64,000 bases of DNA from Semisulcospira habei (GCA_036245525.1 BTPG01000004.1:233619864-233683863); one strand, 5' to 3'. Positions 1-12,569 are shown, numbered from the stretch's first letter. Made by a program: numbers and translations. Notes: generated from the sequence alone by a model not told the origin.

Positions 1-1768
1 ACTGTCTGAGAAGCAGCTTGGAGGCCATTCCTAAACTCCATTTTTGGTATCTAAATCTATGATGGACGGCATAGCACCATATAAAACCGATACACATGTA
101 TTCAGGAACCATTTCCATATTAAAAAATGATAGGCATTAGAGAGCACAACGCATAGATTTGCCATAAGACAGTATTGTCTGAAGCCCCCCTACACTGTCT
201 GAGAAGCAGCTTGGAGGCCAGTTTGTACGCCATTTGTGGTCTCTAAATCTATGACGGACGGCATAGAGCCACATAAAACAGTTCTGAATGTGTTTAGAAA
301 GCATTTCCATATTTATAAATGATAGGCATTAGAGGGCACAACGTATTGTTTTGCCATAAGACAGTATTGTCTGAAGCCCCTCTGCACTGTCTGAGAAGCA
401 GCTTGGAGGCCAGTTGTACGCCATTTTTGGTCTCTAAATGTATGATGGACGGCATAGTGCCATATTAAACCGATACAATGTGTTCAGAAGGCATTTCCTT
501 ATTTATAAATGATAGGCATTAGAGGGCACAACGCATAGTTTTGCCATAATACAGTATTGTCTGAAGCCCCCATACACTGTTTGAGAAGCAGCTTGGAGAC
601 CAGTCTTTACGCCATTTTTGGTCTTTTAACCTATGACGGACAGGATAAGGCCATATAAAACAGTTATGAATGTGTTTCGGATAAATTTGTTTATTCATAA
701 ATGATAGGCACTAGAGGGCACAACGCAAAGTTTCGCCAAAAGACAGTATTGTCTGAAGCCCCACTATACTGTCTGAGAAGAAAGGTTGGAGTCCAGCCAG
801 AACGCCATTTTGGTCTCTAAATGTATGATGGACGGAATAGCGCCATATAAAACCGATACAAATGTGTTCAGGAAGCATTTCCATATTGATATATGATAGA
901 CATTAGAGGGCACATCGCATAGTTTTGCCATAAGACAGTATTGTCTAAAACCCATATACACTGTCAAAGAAGCAGCTTGGAGGTCTGTCCGTTCGCCATT
1001 TTTGGTCTCTTAACCTATGACGGACGGCATAGGGCCATATGAAACAGTTATGAATGTGTTCCGGATGCATTTATATATTCATAAATAATAGGCATTAGAG
1101 GGCACAGTGCATAGATTTGCCATAAGACAGTATTGTCTGAAGCCCCACTATACTGCCTGAGAAGCAGGTTGGAGTCCAACCCGAACACCATTTTGGTCTC
1201 TAAATGTATGATGGACGGAATAGCGCCATATAAAACCTATACAAATGTGTTCAGGAAGCATTTCCATATTTATATATGATAAACATTAGAGGGCACATCG
1301 CATAGTTTTGCCATAAGACAGTATTGTCTGAAGCCCCCATACACTGTCTGAGAAGCAGCTTGGAGGTCTGTCCGTTCGTCATTTTTGGTCTCTTAACCTA
1401 TGACGGACGGCATAGGGCCATATGAAACAGTTATGAATGTGTTCCGGATGCATTTCTATATTCATAAATGATAGGCATTAGAGGGCACAATGCCTAGTTT
1501 TGCCATAATACTGTATTGTCTGAAGCCCCCTTACACTCTCTGAGAAGCAGCTTGGAGGCCAGTTTGTACGCCATTTCTGGTCTTTAAATCTATGACGGAC
1601 ATCATAGGGCCACATAAAACAGTTATAAATGTGTTTAGAAAGCATTTCCATGTTTATAAATAATAGGTATTAGAGGGCACAACGCATAGTTTTGCCATAA
1701 GACAGTATTGTCTGAAGCCTCACGACACTGTCTGAGAAGAAGCTTGGAGTCCAGTCCGAACGCCATCT
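1..1768 (-). repeat. 191-bp satellite array, inverted block
   Basis: Tandem monomers of about 191 bp. The landmark GACAGTATTGTC recurs near 168, 360, 551, 742, 932, 1126, 1317, 1509 and 1701, at intervals of 190-194 bp. Each monomer has a stretch reading GTCCGTCATAG on the opposite strand, a TTATAAATGATAGGCATTAG-like stretch, and a GCTTGGAGGCC-like stretch. Variants differ around position 60-110 (GTGTTCCGGATGCAT, GTGTTCAGGAAGCAT or GTGTTTAGAAAGCAT). This block runs in the opposite direction to the rest of the array. It continues beyond the window start. The short ORFs it contains are by-products of the repeat. Confidence 0.95.
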
Positions 1769-4700
1769 TTGTGCCCTCTAATGCCAATCATTTATGAATA
1801 TAGAAATGCATCCGGAACACATTCATAACTGTTTTATTTGGCCCTATGCCGTCCGTCATAGGTTAAGAGACCAAAAATGGAGTAAAGACTGGCTTCCAAG
1901 CTGCTTCTCAGACAGTGTCAAGGGCTTCAGACAATACTGTCTTATGGCAAAACTATGCGTTGTGACCTCTAATGCCTATCATTTATGAATATAGAAATGC
2001 ATCCGGAACACATTCATAACTGTTTTATTTGGCCATCTGCCGTCCGTCATAGGTTAATAGACCAAAAATGGCGTAAGGACTGGCCTCCAAGCTGCTTCTC
2101 AGACAGTGTCAAGGGCTTCAGACAATACTGTCTTATGGCAAAACTATGCGTTGTGCCCTCTAATGCCTATCATTTATGAATGTAGAATTGCATCCGTAAC
2201 ACATTTGTATCGGTTTAATATGGCGCTATGCCGTCCATCATATATTTAGAGACCAAAAAGGGCGTACGGACAGGCCTCCAAGCTGCTTCTCCGACAGTTT
2301 AGGGGGGCTTCAGACAATACTGTCTTATGGCAAAACTATGCTTTGTGCCCTCTAATGCCTATCATTTATAAATATGGAAATGCTTTCTAAACACATTCAT
2401 AACTGTTTTATGTGGCCCTATGCCGTCCGTCATAGATTTAGAGACCAAAATGGCGTACGGACTGGACTCCAAGCTGCTTCTCAGACAGTGTAGTGGGGCT
2501 TCAGACAAAACTGTCTTATGGCAAAACTGTGCGTTGTGCCCTCTATTGCCTATTATTTATGAATATAGAAATTCATCAGGAACACATTTGTATTGGTTTA
2601 ATATGGCGCTATGCCGTCCATCATACATTTAGAGACCATAAATGGCGTACGACAGGCCTCCAAGCTGCTTCTCAGACAGTGTAGGGGGGCTTCAGACAAT
2701 ACTGTCTTATGGCAAAACTATGCGTTGTGCCCTCTAATGTCTATCATTTATGAATATAGAAATGAATCCGGAACACATTTGTATCGGTTTAATATGGCGC
2801 TATGCCGTCCGTCATAGATTTAGAGACCAAAATGGCGTACGAACTGGTCTCCAAGCTGCTTCTTAGACAGAGTAGGGGGGCTTCAGACAATACTGTCTTA
2901 TTGCAAAACGATGTCTTGTGCCCTCTAATGCCTATCATTTATGAATATAGAAATACATCCGTAACACATTTCTTACGGTATAATATGGCGCTATGCCGTC
3001 CATCATACATTAAGAGACCAAAAATGGCGTACGAACGGGCTCCATCTCTGCTTCTTGGACAGTGTAGGGGGGCTTGAGACAATACTGTCTTATGGCAAAA
3101 CTATGCGTTGTGCCCTCTAATGCCTATCATTTATGAATATAGATTTGCATCCGGAACACATTTGTATCGGTTTAATATGGCGCTATGCCGTCCATCATAC
3201 ATTTAGAGACCAAAAATGGCGTATGGACAGGCCTCCAAGCTGCTTCTCGGACAGTGTAGGGGGGCTTCAGACAATACTGTCTTATGGCAACACTATGCGT
3301 TGTGCCCTCTAATGCCTATAATGTATGAATATAGAAATGCATCCGGAACACATTCATAACTGTTTTGTATGGCCCGATGCCGTCCGTCATAGGTTAAGAG
3401 ACCACAAATGGCGTACGGACAAGCCTCCAAGCTGCTTCTCGGACAGTGTGGGCTTCAGACAATACTGTCTTATGGCAAAACTATGCGTGGTGCCCTCTAA
3501 TGCCTATCATTTATGAATGTAGAATTGCATCCGTAACACATTTGTATCGGTTTAATATGGCGCTATGCCGTCCATCATATATTTAGAGACCAAATATGGC
3601 GTACGGACAGGCCTCCAAGCTGCTTCTCCAACAGTGTAGGGGGGGGGGGGGTTCAGACAATACTGTCTTATGGCAAAACTATGCTTTGTGCCCTCTAATT
3701 TCTATCATTGATAAATATGGAAATGCATTCTAAACACATTCATAACTGTTTTATATGGCCCTATGCCGTCCGTCATAGGTTAAGAGACCACAAATGGCGT
3801 ACAGACAGGCCTCCAATCTGCTTCTCAGACAGTGTAGGGGGGCTTGAGACAATACTGTCTTATGGCAAAACGATGTCTTGTGCCCTCTAATGCCTATTAT
3901 TTATGAATATAGAAGTACATCCGTAACACATTTCTTACGGTTTAATATGGCGCTATGCCGTCCATCATACATTAAGAGACCAAAAATGGCGTACGAACTG
4001 GCTCCAAATCTGCTTCTCGGACAGTGTAGGGGGGCTTCAGACAATACTGTCTTAGGGCAAAACTATGCGTGGTGCCCTCTAATGCTTATCATTTATGAAT
4101 ATAGAATTGAATCCGGAACACATTTGTATCGGTTTAATATGGCGCTATGCCGTCCATCATACATTTAAAGACCAAAAATGGCGTACGGACACGCCTCTAA
4201 GCAGCTTCTCCGACAGTGTAGGGGGGCTTGAGACAATACTGTCTTATGGCAAAACTATGCGTTGTGCCCTCTAATGCCTATCATTGATAAATATGGAAAT
4301 GCATTTTAAACACATTCATAACTGTTTTATATGGCCTTATGCCGTCCGTCATAGATTTAGAGACCAAAATGGCGTACGGATAGGCCTCCAAGCTGCTTCT
4401 CGGACAGTGTAGGGGGGCTTCAGACAATACTGTCTTATGCAAAACTATGCGTTGTGCCCTCTAATGCCTATCATTTATGAATGTAGAATTGCATCCGTAA
4501 CACATTTGTATCGGTTTAATATGGCGCTATGCCGTCCATCATATATTTAGATACCAAAAATGGCGTATGGACAGGACTCTAAGCTGCTTCTCCGACAGTG
4601 TAGGGGGGCTTGAGACAATACTGTCTTATGGCAAAACTATGCTTTGTGCCCTCTAATGCCTATCATTTATAAATATGGAAATGCTTTCTAAACACATATA

Positions 4701-7700
4701 TAACTGTTTTATGTGGCCCTATGCCGTCCGTCATAGATTTAGAGACCAAAATGGCGTACGGACTGGACTCTAAGCTGCTTCTCAGACAGTGTAGGGGGGC
4801 TTCAGACAATACTGTCTTATGGCAAAACAATGCATTGTGCCCTCTAATGCCTATCATTTATGAATATAGAAATGCATCCGGAACACATTTGTATCGGTTT
4901 AATATGGCGCTATGCCGTCCGTCATAGATTTAGAGACCAAAATGGCATACGAACTGGACTCCAAGCTGCTTCTCAGACAGTGTAGGGGGGCTCAGACAAT
5001 ACTGTCTTATGGCAAAACTATGCGTTGTGCCCTCTAATGCCTATCATTTATGAATGTAGAATTGCATCCGTAACACATTTGTATCGGTTTAATATGGCGC
5101 TATGCCGTCCATCATATATTTAGAGACCAAAAATGGCGTATGGACAGGCCTCCAAGCTGCTTCTCCGATAATGTAGGGGGGCTTCAGACAATACTGTCTT
5201 ATGGCAAAACTATGCTTTGTGCCCTCTAATGCCTATCATTTATAAATATGGAAATGCTTTCTAAACACATATATAACTGTTTTATGTGGCCCTATGCCGT
5301 CCGTCATAGATTTAGAGACCAAAATGGCGTACGGACTGGACTCGAAGCTTCTTCTCAGACAGTGTAGGGGGGCTTCAGACAATACTGTCTTATGGCAAAA
5401 CTATGCCTTGTGCCCTCTAATGCCTATCATTTATGAATATAGAAATGCATCCGGAACACATCTGTATCGGTTTAATATGGCGCTATGTAGTCCGTCATAG
5501 ATTTAGAGACCAAAATGGCATACGAACTGGACTCCAAGCTGCTTCTCAGACAGTGTAGGGGGGCTTCAGACAATACTGTCTTATGGCAAAACTATGCGTT
5601 GTGCCCTCTAATGCCTATCATTTATGAATGTAGAATTGCATCCGTAACACATTTGTATCGGTTTAATATGGCGCTATGCCGTCCATCATATATTTAGAGA
5701 CCAAAAATGGCGTATGGACAGGCCTCTAAGCTGCTTCTCGAACAGTGTAGGGGGGCTTTAGACAATACTGTCTTATGGCAAAACTATGCTTTGTGCCCTC
5801 TAATGTCTATCATTTATAAATATGGAAATGCTTTCTAAACAGATATATAACTGTTTTATGTGGCCCTATGCCGTCCGTCATAGATTTAGAGACCAAAATG
5901 GCGTACGGACTGGACTCCAAGCTGCTTCTCAGACAGTGTAGGGGGGCTTCAGACAATACTGTCTTATGGCAAAACTATGCGTTGTGCCCTCTAATACCTA
6001 TCATTTATGAATATAGAAATGCATCCGGAACACATTTGTATCAGTTTAATATGGCGCTATGCCGTCCGTCATAGATTTAGGGACCAAAATGGCGTACGAA
6101 CTGGACTCCAACCTGCATCTCAGACAGTGTAGGGGGGCTTCAGACAATACTGTCTTATGGCAAAACTATGCTTTGTGCCCTCTAATGCCTATCATTTATA
6201 AATATGGAAATGCTTTCTAAACACATATATAGCTGTTTTATGTGGCCCTATGCCGTCCGTCATAGATTGAGAGACCAAAATGGCGTACGGACTGGACTCA
6301 AAGCTGCTTCTCAGACAGTGTAGGGGGGCTTCAGACAATACTGTCTTATGGCAAAACTATGCGTTGTGCCCTCAAATGCCTATCATTTATGAATATAGAA
6401 ATGCATCCGGAACACATTTGTATCGGTTTAATATGGCGCTATGCCGTCCGTCATAGATTTAGAGACCACAATGGCGTACAAACTGGTCTCCAAGCTGCTT
6501 CTCAGACAGTGTCAGGGGGCTTCAGACAATACTGTCTTTTGGCAAAACGATGTCTTGTGCCCTCTAATGCCTATCATTTATGAATATAGATATGCATCCG
6601 TAACACACTTCTTATGGTTTAATATGGCGCTATGCCGTCCATCATATATTTAGAGACCAAAAATGGCGTACGGACAAGCCTCCAAGCTGCTTCTCCGACA
6701 GTGTTCGGGGGTTTCAGACAATACTGTCTTATGGCAAAACTATGCCTTGTGCCCTCTAATGTCTATCATTTATAAATATGGAAATGCTTTCTAAACACAT
6801 ATATAACTGTTTTATGTGGCCCTATGCCGTCCGTCATAGATTTAGAGACCAAAATGGCGTACGGACTGGACTCGAAGCTGCTTCTCAGACAGTGTAGGGG
6901 GGCTTCAGACAATACTGTCTTATGGCAAAACTATGCTTTGTGCCCTCTAATGCCTATCATTGATAAATATGGAAATGCATTCTAAACACATTCATAACTG
7001 TTTTATATGGCCCTATGCCGTCCGTCATAGATTTAGAGACCAAAATGTCGTATGGACTGGACTCGAAGTTGCTTCTCAGACAATGTAGGGGGGCTTCAGA
7101 CAATACTGTCTTATGGCAAAACTATGCGTTGTGCCCTCTAATGCCTATCTTTTATGAATATAGAAATGCATCCGGAACACATTTGTATCGGTTTAATATG
7201 GCGCTATGTCGTCCGTCATAGATTTAGAGACTAAAATGGCCAACGAACTGGCCTCAAGTCTGCTTCTCAGACAGTGTAGAGGGGCTTCATACAATACTGT
7301 CTTATGGCGAAACGATGTGTTGTGCCTTCTAATGCTTATCATTTATGAATATATAAATGCTTTCTAACACATTCAGAACTGTTTTATGTTGCCCTATGCC
7401 GTCCGTCACAGATTTAGAGACCAACATGGCGTACGGACTGCACTCCACGCTGTTTCTCAGATAGTGTAGTAGGGCTTCAGACAATACTGTCTTATGGCAA
7501 AACTGTGCGCTGTGCCCTCTATTGCCGATCATTTATGACTATAGAAATTCATCCGGAACACATTTGTATCGGTATAATATGGCGCTATGCCGTCCGTCAT
7601 AGATTTAGTGACCAAAATGGCGTACGAACTGTTCTTCAAGCTGCTTCACAGACAGTGTAGGGGGGCTTCAGACAATGCTGTCTTATTGCAAAATGATGTC

Positions 7701-8164
7701 TTGTGCCCTCTAATGCCTGTCATTTATAATATAGAAATGCATCCGTAACACATTTCTTACGGTTTTATATGGCGCTATGCCGTCCATCATACATTTAGAG
7801 ACCAAAAATGGCGTACGAACTGGTCTCCAAAACTGCTTCTCTGACAGTTTAGGGGGGTTTGAGACAATACTGTCTTATGGCAAAACTATTTGTTGTCCCC
7901 TCTAATGCCTATCGTTTATGAATATAGAAATGCATCCGGAAGACATTTGTATCGGTTTAATATGGCGCTATGCCGTCCGTCATAGATTTATAGACCAAAA
8001 TGGCGTACGAACTGGTCTCCAAGCTGATTCACAGACAGTGTAGGGAGGCTTCAGACAATACTGTCTTATGGCAAAATGATGTCTTGTGCCCTCTAATGCC
8101 TATCATTTATGAATATAGAAATGCATCCGTAACACATTTCTTACGGTTTAATATGGCGCTATGC
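1769..8164 (+). repeat. 191-bp satellite array with ~573-bp trimeric higher-order unit
   Basis: The same ~191-bp monomer as the first 1.77 kb, in reverse orientation. Between about 4250 and 7250 the variants cycle every three monomers: equivalent positions fall at 4721, 5294, 5868, 6441 and 7015, spaced 573-574 bp. This is a higher-order repeat. Monomers carry runs of five to eight G (for example near 3640-3651) and the imperfect palindrome GACAATACTGTC. Open frames such as those starting at 4721, 5294 and 5868 simply repeat the monomer and have no coding signature. Confidence 0.95.
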
Positions 8165-9460
8165 AGGCAAGGCATGTGGCAGATCCTGGAGCGACTTGGC
8201 TGTCCCCCAAAGTTCCTCAACATGATTGTCCAGCTACACGAGGACCAGCAAGGCCAGGTCAGACTCAACAATGACCTCTCGGAACCATTCCCTATTCTCA
8301 ACGGCGTAAAGCAGGGCTGCGTGCTGGCACCGACCCTCTTCACCATCTTTTTTAGCATGATGTTGAAGCAGGCCACAGTGGACCTCGATGATGACGATGC
8401 AGTGTACATCAGGTATCGTCTCGATGGCAGCCTGTTCAACCTCAGACGACTGCAGGCCCACACGAAAACCCTAGACCAACTGATTCGTGAGCTGCTTTTT
8501 GCTTATGATGCTGCCCTCGTTGCACACACAGAGAGAGCCCTGCAGCGCATCACGTCTTGCTTCGCAGATGCTGCCCAGCTCTTTGGACTCGAGGTCAGTC
8601 TGAAAAAGACAGAGGTCCTCCATCAGCCGGCACCCAAGACAGTGTATCGCCCTCCTCACATCACCATTGGCGAATCTGAACTAAAGTCAGTGCACCAGTT
8701 TACTTACCTTGGCTGCATTATCACGTCGGACGCCAAGCTGGACAAGGAGCTTGACAGCAGGCTGGCAAAAGCAAACAGCGCTTTCGGGCGACTTTTCAAG
8801 CGGGTGTGGCACAATCAACAGCTGAAAACAGGCACCAAGATCAGCGTGTACAGAGCTGTGGTCCTCACCACCCTGCTGTATGGTTCCGAGTCCTGGGCCC
8901 TCTACCGCAGCCAACTACGACTCCTCGAACGCTTCCACCAGCGCTGCCTGCGTACCATCCTGGGCATTCACTGGAGTGACTATGTCACCAACGTCGAGGT
9001 CCTTGAACAGGCTGAAACTGTGAGCATCGAGGCTTTGCTGCTGCGGACACAGCTCCGCTGGGCGGGGCATGTCTCCAGGATGGAGGATCATCGCCTACCA
9101 AAGATCACCCTGTTCGGCGAGCTTGCTACTGGACACCGTGACAGAGGGGCACCAAAGAAGAGATACAAAGACTGTCTCAAGAAGTCACTTAGTGCCTGCC
9201 AAATCGACCACCACCAGTGGTCTTCGCTTGCTGCGGACCGTGACACCTGGCGCTCCACCATTTACAAGGCAGCTGTCTCCTTTGAGGACTCTCACAGAGC
9301 TAGCCTTAAGGACAAGCGGCTCAGGAGAAAAAACAGAGATGCCGCAGCTCAGAACCCTGTCCATACCTTCCCCTGCAGCCACTGCGGTCGAACCTGCCTG
9401 TCTCGGATTGGCCTCCGCAGCCACGAACAAGCCTGCAGACGTCGTGGGCAACTCCTATAA
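8165..9460 (+). pseudogene. Reverse transcriptase C-terminal fragment, catalytic motif altered
   Basis: The reading frame is open for about 430 codons. It starts at RQGMWQILERLGCPPKFL, passes the VKQGCVLAPTLF block, and reaches what should be the FADD catalytic motif. Here it reads FAYDAALVAH (about 8504-8533), so the first catalytic aspartate is Tyr and the enzyme should be inactive. Downstream come the thumb signature LLYGSESWALY and a RWAGHVSRM block. A Cys/His finger-like segment, CSHCGRTCLSRIGLRSHEQAC, lies at the C terminus and ends at a TAA at 9458-9460. The open frame extends upstream into satellite to 8000, so its first 55 residues are satellite-derived and not part of the protein. 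Confidence 0.9.
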
Positions 9461-9489
9461 AATCTTCGTTCGCGAAGTCATGCCAAGAG
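8165..9489 (+). mobile_element. 5'-truncated RTE/CFDP2-like LINE inserted in the satellite
   Basis: A LINE fragment interrupts one satellite monomer cleanly. The monomer sequence stops at GGCGCTATGC and resumes at ATGCCGTCC, so ATGC (8161-8164 and 9490-9493) is a plausible target-site duplication. The fragment covers the RT palm, thumb and C-terminal finger and ends shortly after the stop codon in a tiny 3' hairpin, CTTCGTTCGCGAAG (about 9464-9477). The same family occurs at 37295-38114 and 58758-63395. 5' truncation is normal for LINE retrotransposition. The clade name rests on resemblance to endonuclease-RT elements usually annotated as craniofacial development protein 2-like. Confidence 0.9.
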
Positions 9490-10445
9490 ATGCCGTCCAT
9501 CATACATTTAGCGACCAAAAATGGCGTACGTACGTGCCTCCAAAACTGCTTCTCCGACAGTGTAGGGGGGTTTGAGACAATACTGTCTTATGGCAAAACT
9601 ATGCGTTGTGCCCTCTAATGCCTATTATTTATGAATATAGAAATGCATCCGAAACACATTTGTATCGGTTTAATATGGCGCTATGCCGTCCATCATACCA
9701 TTAGGGACCAAAAATGGCGTACGGACAGGCCTCCAAGCTGCTTTTCCGACAGTGTAGGGGGGCTTCAGACAATGCTGTCTTATGGCAAAACTATACGTTG
9801 TTCCCCTTTAATGCCTATCATTTATGAATATAGAAATGCATCCGGAACACATTCATAACTGTTTTATATGGCCCTATGCCGTCCGTCATAGGTTAAGAGA
9901 CCAAAAATGGCCTGGCGGACAGGCCTCCATTCGGCTTCTCGGACAGTGTAGGGGGGCTTCAGACAATACTGTTTTATGGCAAAACTATGCGTTGTGCCCT
10001 CTAATGCCTATCATTTATAAATATGGAAATGCTTTCTAAGCACATTCAGAACTGTTTTATGTGGCCCTATGCCGTCCGTCATAGATTTAGAGACCAAAAT
10101 GGCGTACGGACTTGACTCAAAGCTGCTTCTCAGACAGTGTAGGGGGGCTTCAGACAATACTGTCTTATGGCAAAACTATGCGTTGTGCCCTCTAATGCTT
10201 ATCATTTATGAATATAGAAATGCATCCGGAACACATTTGTAGCGGTTTAATATGGCGCTATGCCGTCCGTCATAGATTTAGAGAGCAAAATGGCGTACAA
10301 ACTGGCCTCCAAGCTGCTTCTCAGACAGTGTAGGGGGGCTTCAGACAATACTGTCTTATGGCAAGACGATGTCTTGTGCCCTCTAATGCCTATCATTTAT
10401 GAATATAGAAATGCATCCGGAACACATTCATAACTGTTTTAAATG
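9490..10445 (+). repeat. Distal part of the 191-bp satellite
   Basis: The array resumes after the LINE in the same orientation and phase and runs about five more monomers. It stops within a monomer after AACTGTTTTAAATGGCC near 10445. One unit (about 9905-9945) has a local change, CCTGGCGGACAGG in place of CGTACGGACAGG. Confidence 0.9.
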
Positions 10446-11506
10446 GCCTTAAATGGGCTTTTATTATTCATATTTTGTTGGGCCGGAATGGCTAGTTGTA
10501 TGTATACCAAGGGAAACGACTCAACGCTGGACAGACAAACAGTTAGATCTCCTGTGTCGTTTCCCTTGGTATGCATACAATTCTGCCAGCGCTAGCCTTA
10601 CCTATTCTGGTTTGTGACGATGGCTAGTTGACCTTACCTGGGACGAGTTCACTTTTGGGCGAGTTAACCGTCAGCCAACTGAGTAATGTCCCTTCATTAG
10701 AACTAGAAGCTTCCGCAAAAATGGCGTCTTGGGACGCACAAAAATTCAACAACCACGCTTATAAAATTATATATGAACATCAGTGACTGCATGTAAGTTG
10801 TAATACAAATAGAAATCTTACTGAATTATCACTAACACATTTTATCTTTATACACTCTTGATCTTAGGTCTCCCATCGTGGTGGTACATCAGCATCATCA
10901 AAATGCCTTTAGCTTGGGGATAGTTTTTAGGCTTCAGTTTGTGTGTTTATGTCTGTGCATAGCTTAAACTCGTATAACGGTAGTGTGTGATTGTGTATAC
11001 ATGTGTAAAGCGTAGTATAACTTTTGTAACGCACTTGCGCCGATTCTGAGGATTTGGTGCGGTATATGAGCATTATTATTATTACTATTATTATCTCAAT
11101 GGATCAACCGGTTTTTGTGGAAAGACCATTTTTTTCGTCAATGTGTAATCTAATAGTACAGAATTCCCCAAAACTTCCTTGAGAAAATCTTAATAGAGGA
11201 AATAATCAAATATCCTAAAATTTCTAGCTTGTCCACCCACAAACATGAGCTTTAGTCACTGTCACAAACACACACACACACACAGTGTTTGGTTCTGAAA
11301 GTACTTTCTCCCCATTAGGTTTGCTTAGCTAGACGTGATGTAATTTGTATCTTGTTACTTCTTTGCCATAACTTGGGGCCCGCCCAACCCATGATGTCAT
11401 GTGAACACGCTCCGACCAGCCCCATTTCAAAGTCTACTGTATTTTCAATATGGTAGACAAATATGAAAAGACATCCTTCACAGAGAAATCTGGATAAAAA
11501 AAGAAG
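10446..11506. other. Satellite-flanking region without recognisable genes
   Basis: No coding signature was found. The region holds a 25-bp inverted repeat (10496-10580, listed separately). It also holds an ATT-type microsatellite (about 11071-11095) preceded by TTGCGCCGATTCTGAGGATT, which resembles the 3' tail of LINE/SINE copies elsewhere in the window, and a short CA run (about 11266-11284). The rest is unremarkable AT-rich sequence. Confidence 0.6.
10496..10580. repeat. Inverted repeat, 25-bp arms, 35-bp loop
   Basis: The left arm is 10496-10520 and the right arm 10556-10580. They are reverse complements apart from about two mismatches; the core is TACCAAGGGAAACGAC on the left and GTCGTTTCCCTTGGTA on the right. 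Weaker symmetry, GGCTAG against CTAGCC, continues outward. The structure lies just outside the satellite boundary. It could be a small foldback element or a hairpin-forming transcript. No TSD is evident. Confidence 0.85.
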
Positions 11507-11787
11507 CATCCAATCATTTAGCTCTTTGGGTGTCGGTAGCCGTGTTAGTGGAAATGATTCGTGCAGGACTAAAACATTGCGACTAAAGCCGCTGTTGACA
11601 TCCAATCATTTAGCTCTTTGGGTGTCGGTAGCCATGTTAGTCACAATGATTCCTGAAGGACTAAAACATTGCGACTAAAGCCACTGCTGAATCCAATCAT
11701 TTAGCTCTTTGGGTGTCGGTAGCCCGGTTAGTCACAATGGTTCCTGCAGGACTAAAACATCTCGACTAAAGCCGCTGCTGACACCCA
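11507..11787. repeat. Three tandem copies of a ~92-bp unit
   Basis: Copies start at 11507, 11599 and about 11690. Each begins CATCCAATCATTTAGCTC, continues TTTGGGTGTCGGTAGCC and ends near GACTAAAGCCGCTG. The copies are roughly 90% alike. No coding signature was found. Confidence 0.9.
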
Positions 11788-12312
11788 AAGGGTTAGGAAC
11801 ACAGGCCAGTGAAATGTTCACATCTGTGATAAAGTTTTGGAGGTTATGTGATGACACCAACCTCACCCCACCACACCCAACTGCCTTGTAATCTTGTTGG
11901 CTGCATTCAGTACTGATATCCTGGTTGTGTTTACGGACTGTAGAGTGGCTTGGATTGGATGTTTTTGTTGTGCTGTCTGTCCTGGTGACAAAAAATTTAA
12001 AATCCTAGTGGAAAGCCTGTTGTAATACTAATAGAATGATAAAAGCAAGTCGTCCCCAGCGACCTGTGATGAGCCTCTCCCCCACTTTCCCCTCTGTAAC
12101 TACAGAAGGACGACCAGGTTGTCAAACATGCAGTAGAAAACATCCTGTTACTATAGTGACAGATTTGCAGGGGATGTAACGGCTTTACTCAGCCCTTACT
12201 GCCCACACAATATTGGGACAGCTGTAGGCTGTTCCAATCTTGTTACATTCACAAGCACAGGTGGTGTGATGATTTGCCTGCAATCTACCTAGTTCAAGTT
12301 GATAAAGGCATA
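11788..12312. other. Unique-looking sequence, no gene recognised
   Basis: No convincing ORF, RNA gene or repeat was found on either strand in this 0.5-kb stretch between two tandem-repeat blocks. Confidence 0.5.
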
Positions 12313-12507
12313 TTTGGAGGCCTTTGTCAGTGACTATGTACCAGTTGTAGTAGATGGATTGATCATGATAATTTCCAAACTTTTGGAGGCGTTGTCAGTG
12401 ACTATGTACCAGTTGTAGTAGATGGATTGATCGTGATCATTTCCAGACTTTTGGAGGCGTTTTTAGTGACTATGTACCAGTTGTAGTAGATGGATTGATC
12501 ATGATAA
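12313..12507. repeat. Three tandem copies of a ~68-bp unit
   Basis: Copies start at 12313, 12382 and 12449 with TTTGGAGGC, followed by GTGACTATGTACCAGTTG and GTAGATGGATTGATC. The unit is non-coding. It abuts the palindrome at 12512-12569. Confidence 0.85.
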
Positions 12508-12511
12508 TTCA

Positions 12512-12569
12512 AGGGTAGTGACAGATGAGCTTGGCGCCTGAAGGCGCCAAGTTCATCTGGCACTACCCT
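12512..12569. repeat. 58-bp near-perfect palindrome
   Basis: The left arm starts AGGGTAGTGACAGATGAG and the right arm ends CTGGCACTACCCT. The two 28-bp arms are reverse complements with two mismatches, closed by a 2-nt centre next to the GGCGCC cores. There is essentially no loop, so the DNA could extrude a cruciform and an RNA copy would be a long hairpin. Confidence 0.95.

Noticed and set aside
1..7999. Dozens of 60-96-residue ORFs with similar sequences (DLETKMAYGLDSK-like)
   Set aside because: They repeat with the satellite monomer or its trimer and occur in several frames. They are not a gene family.
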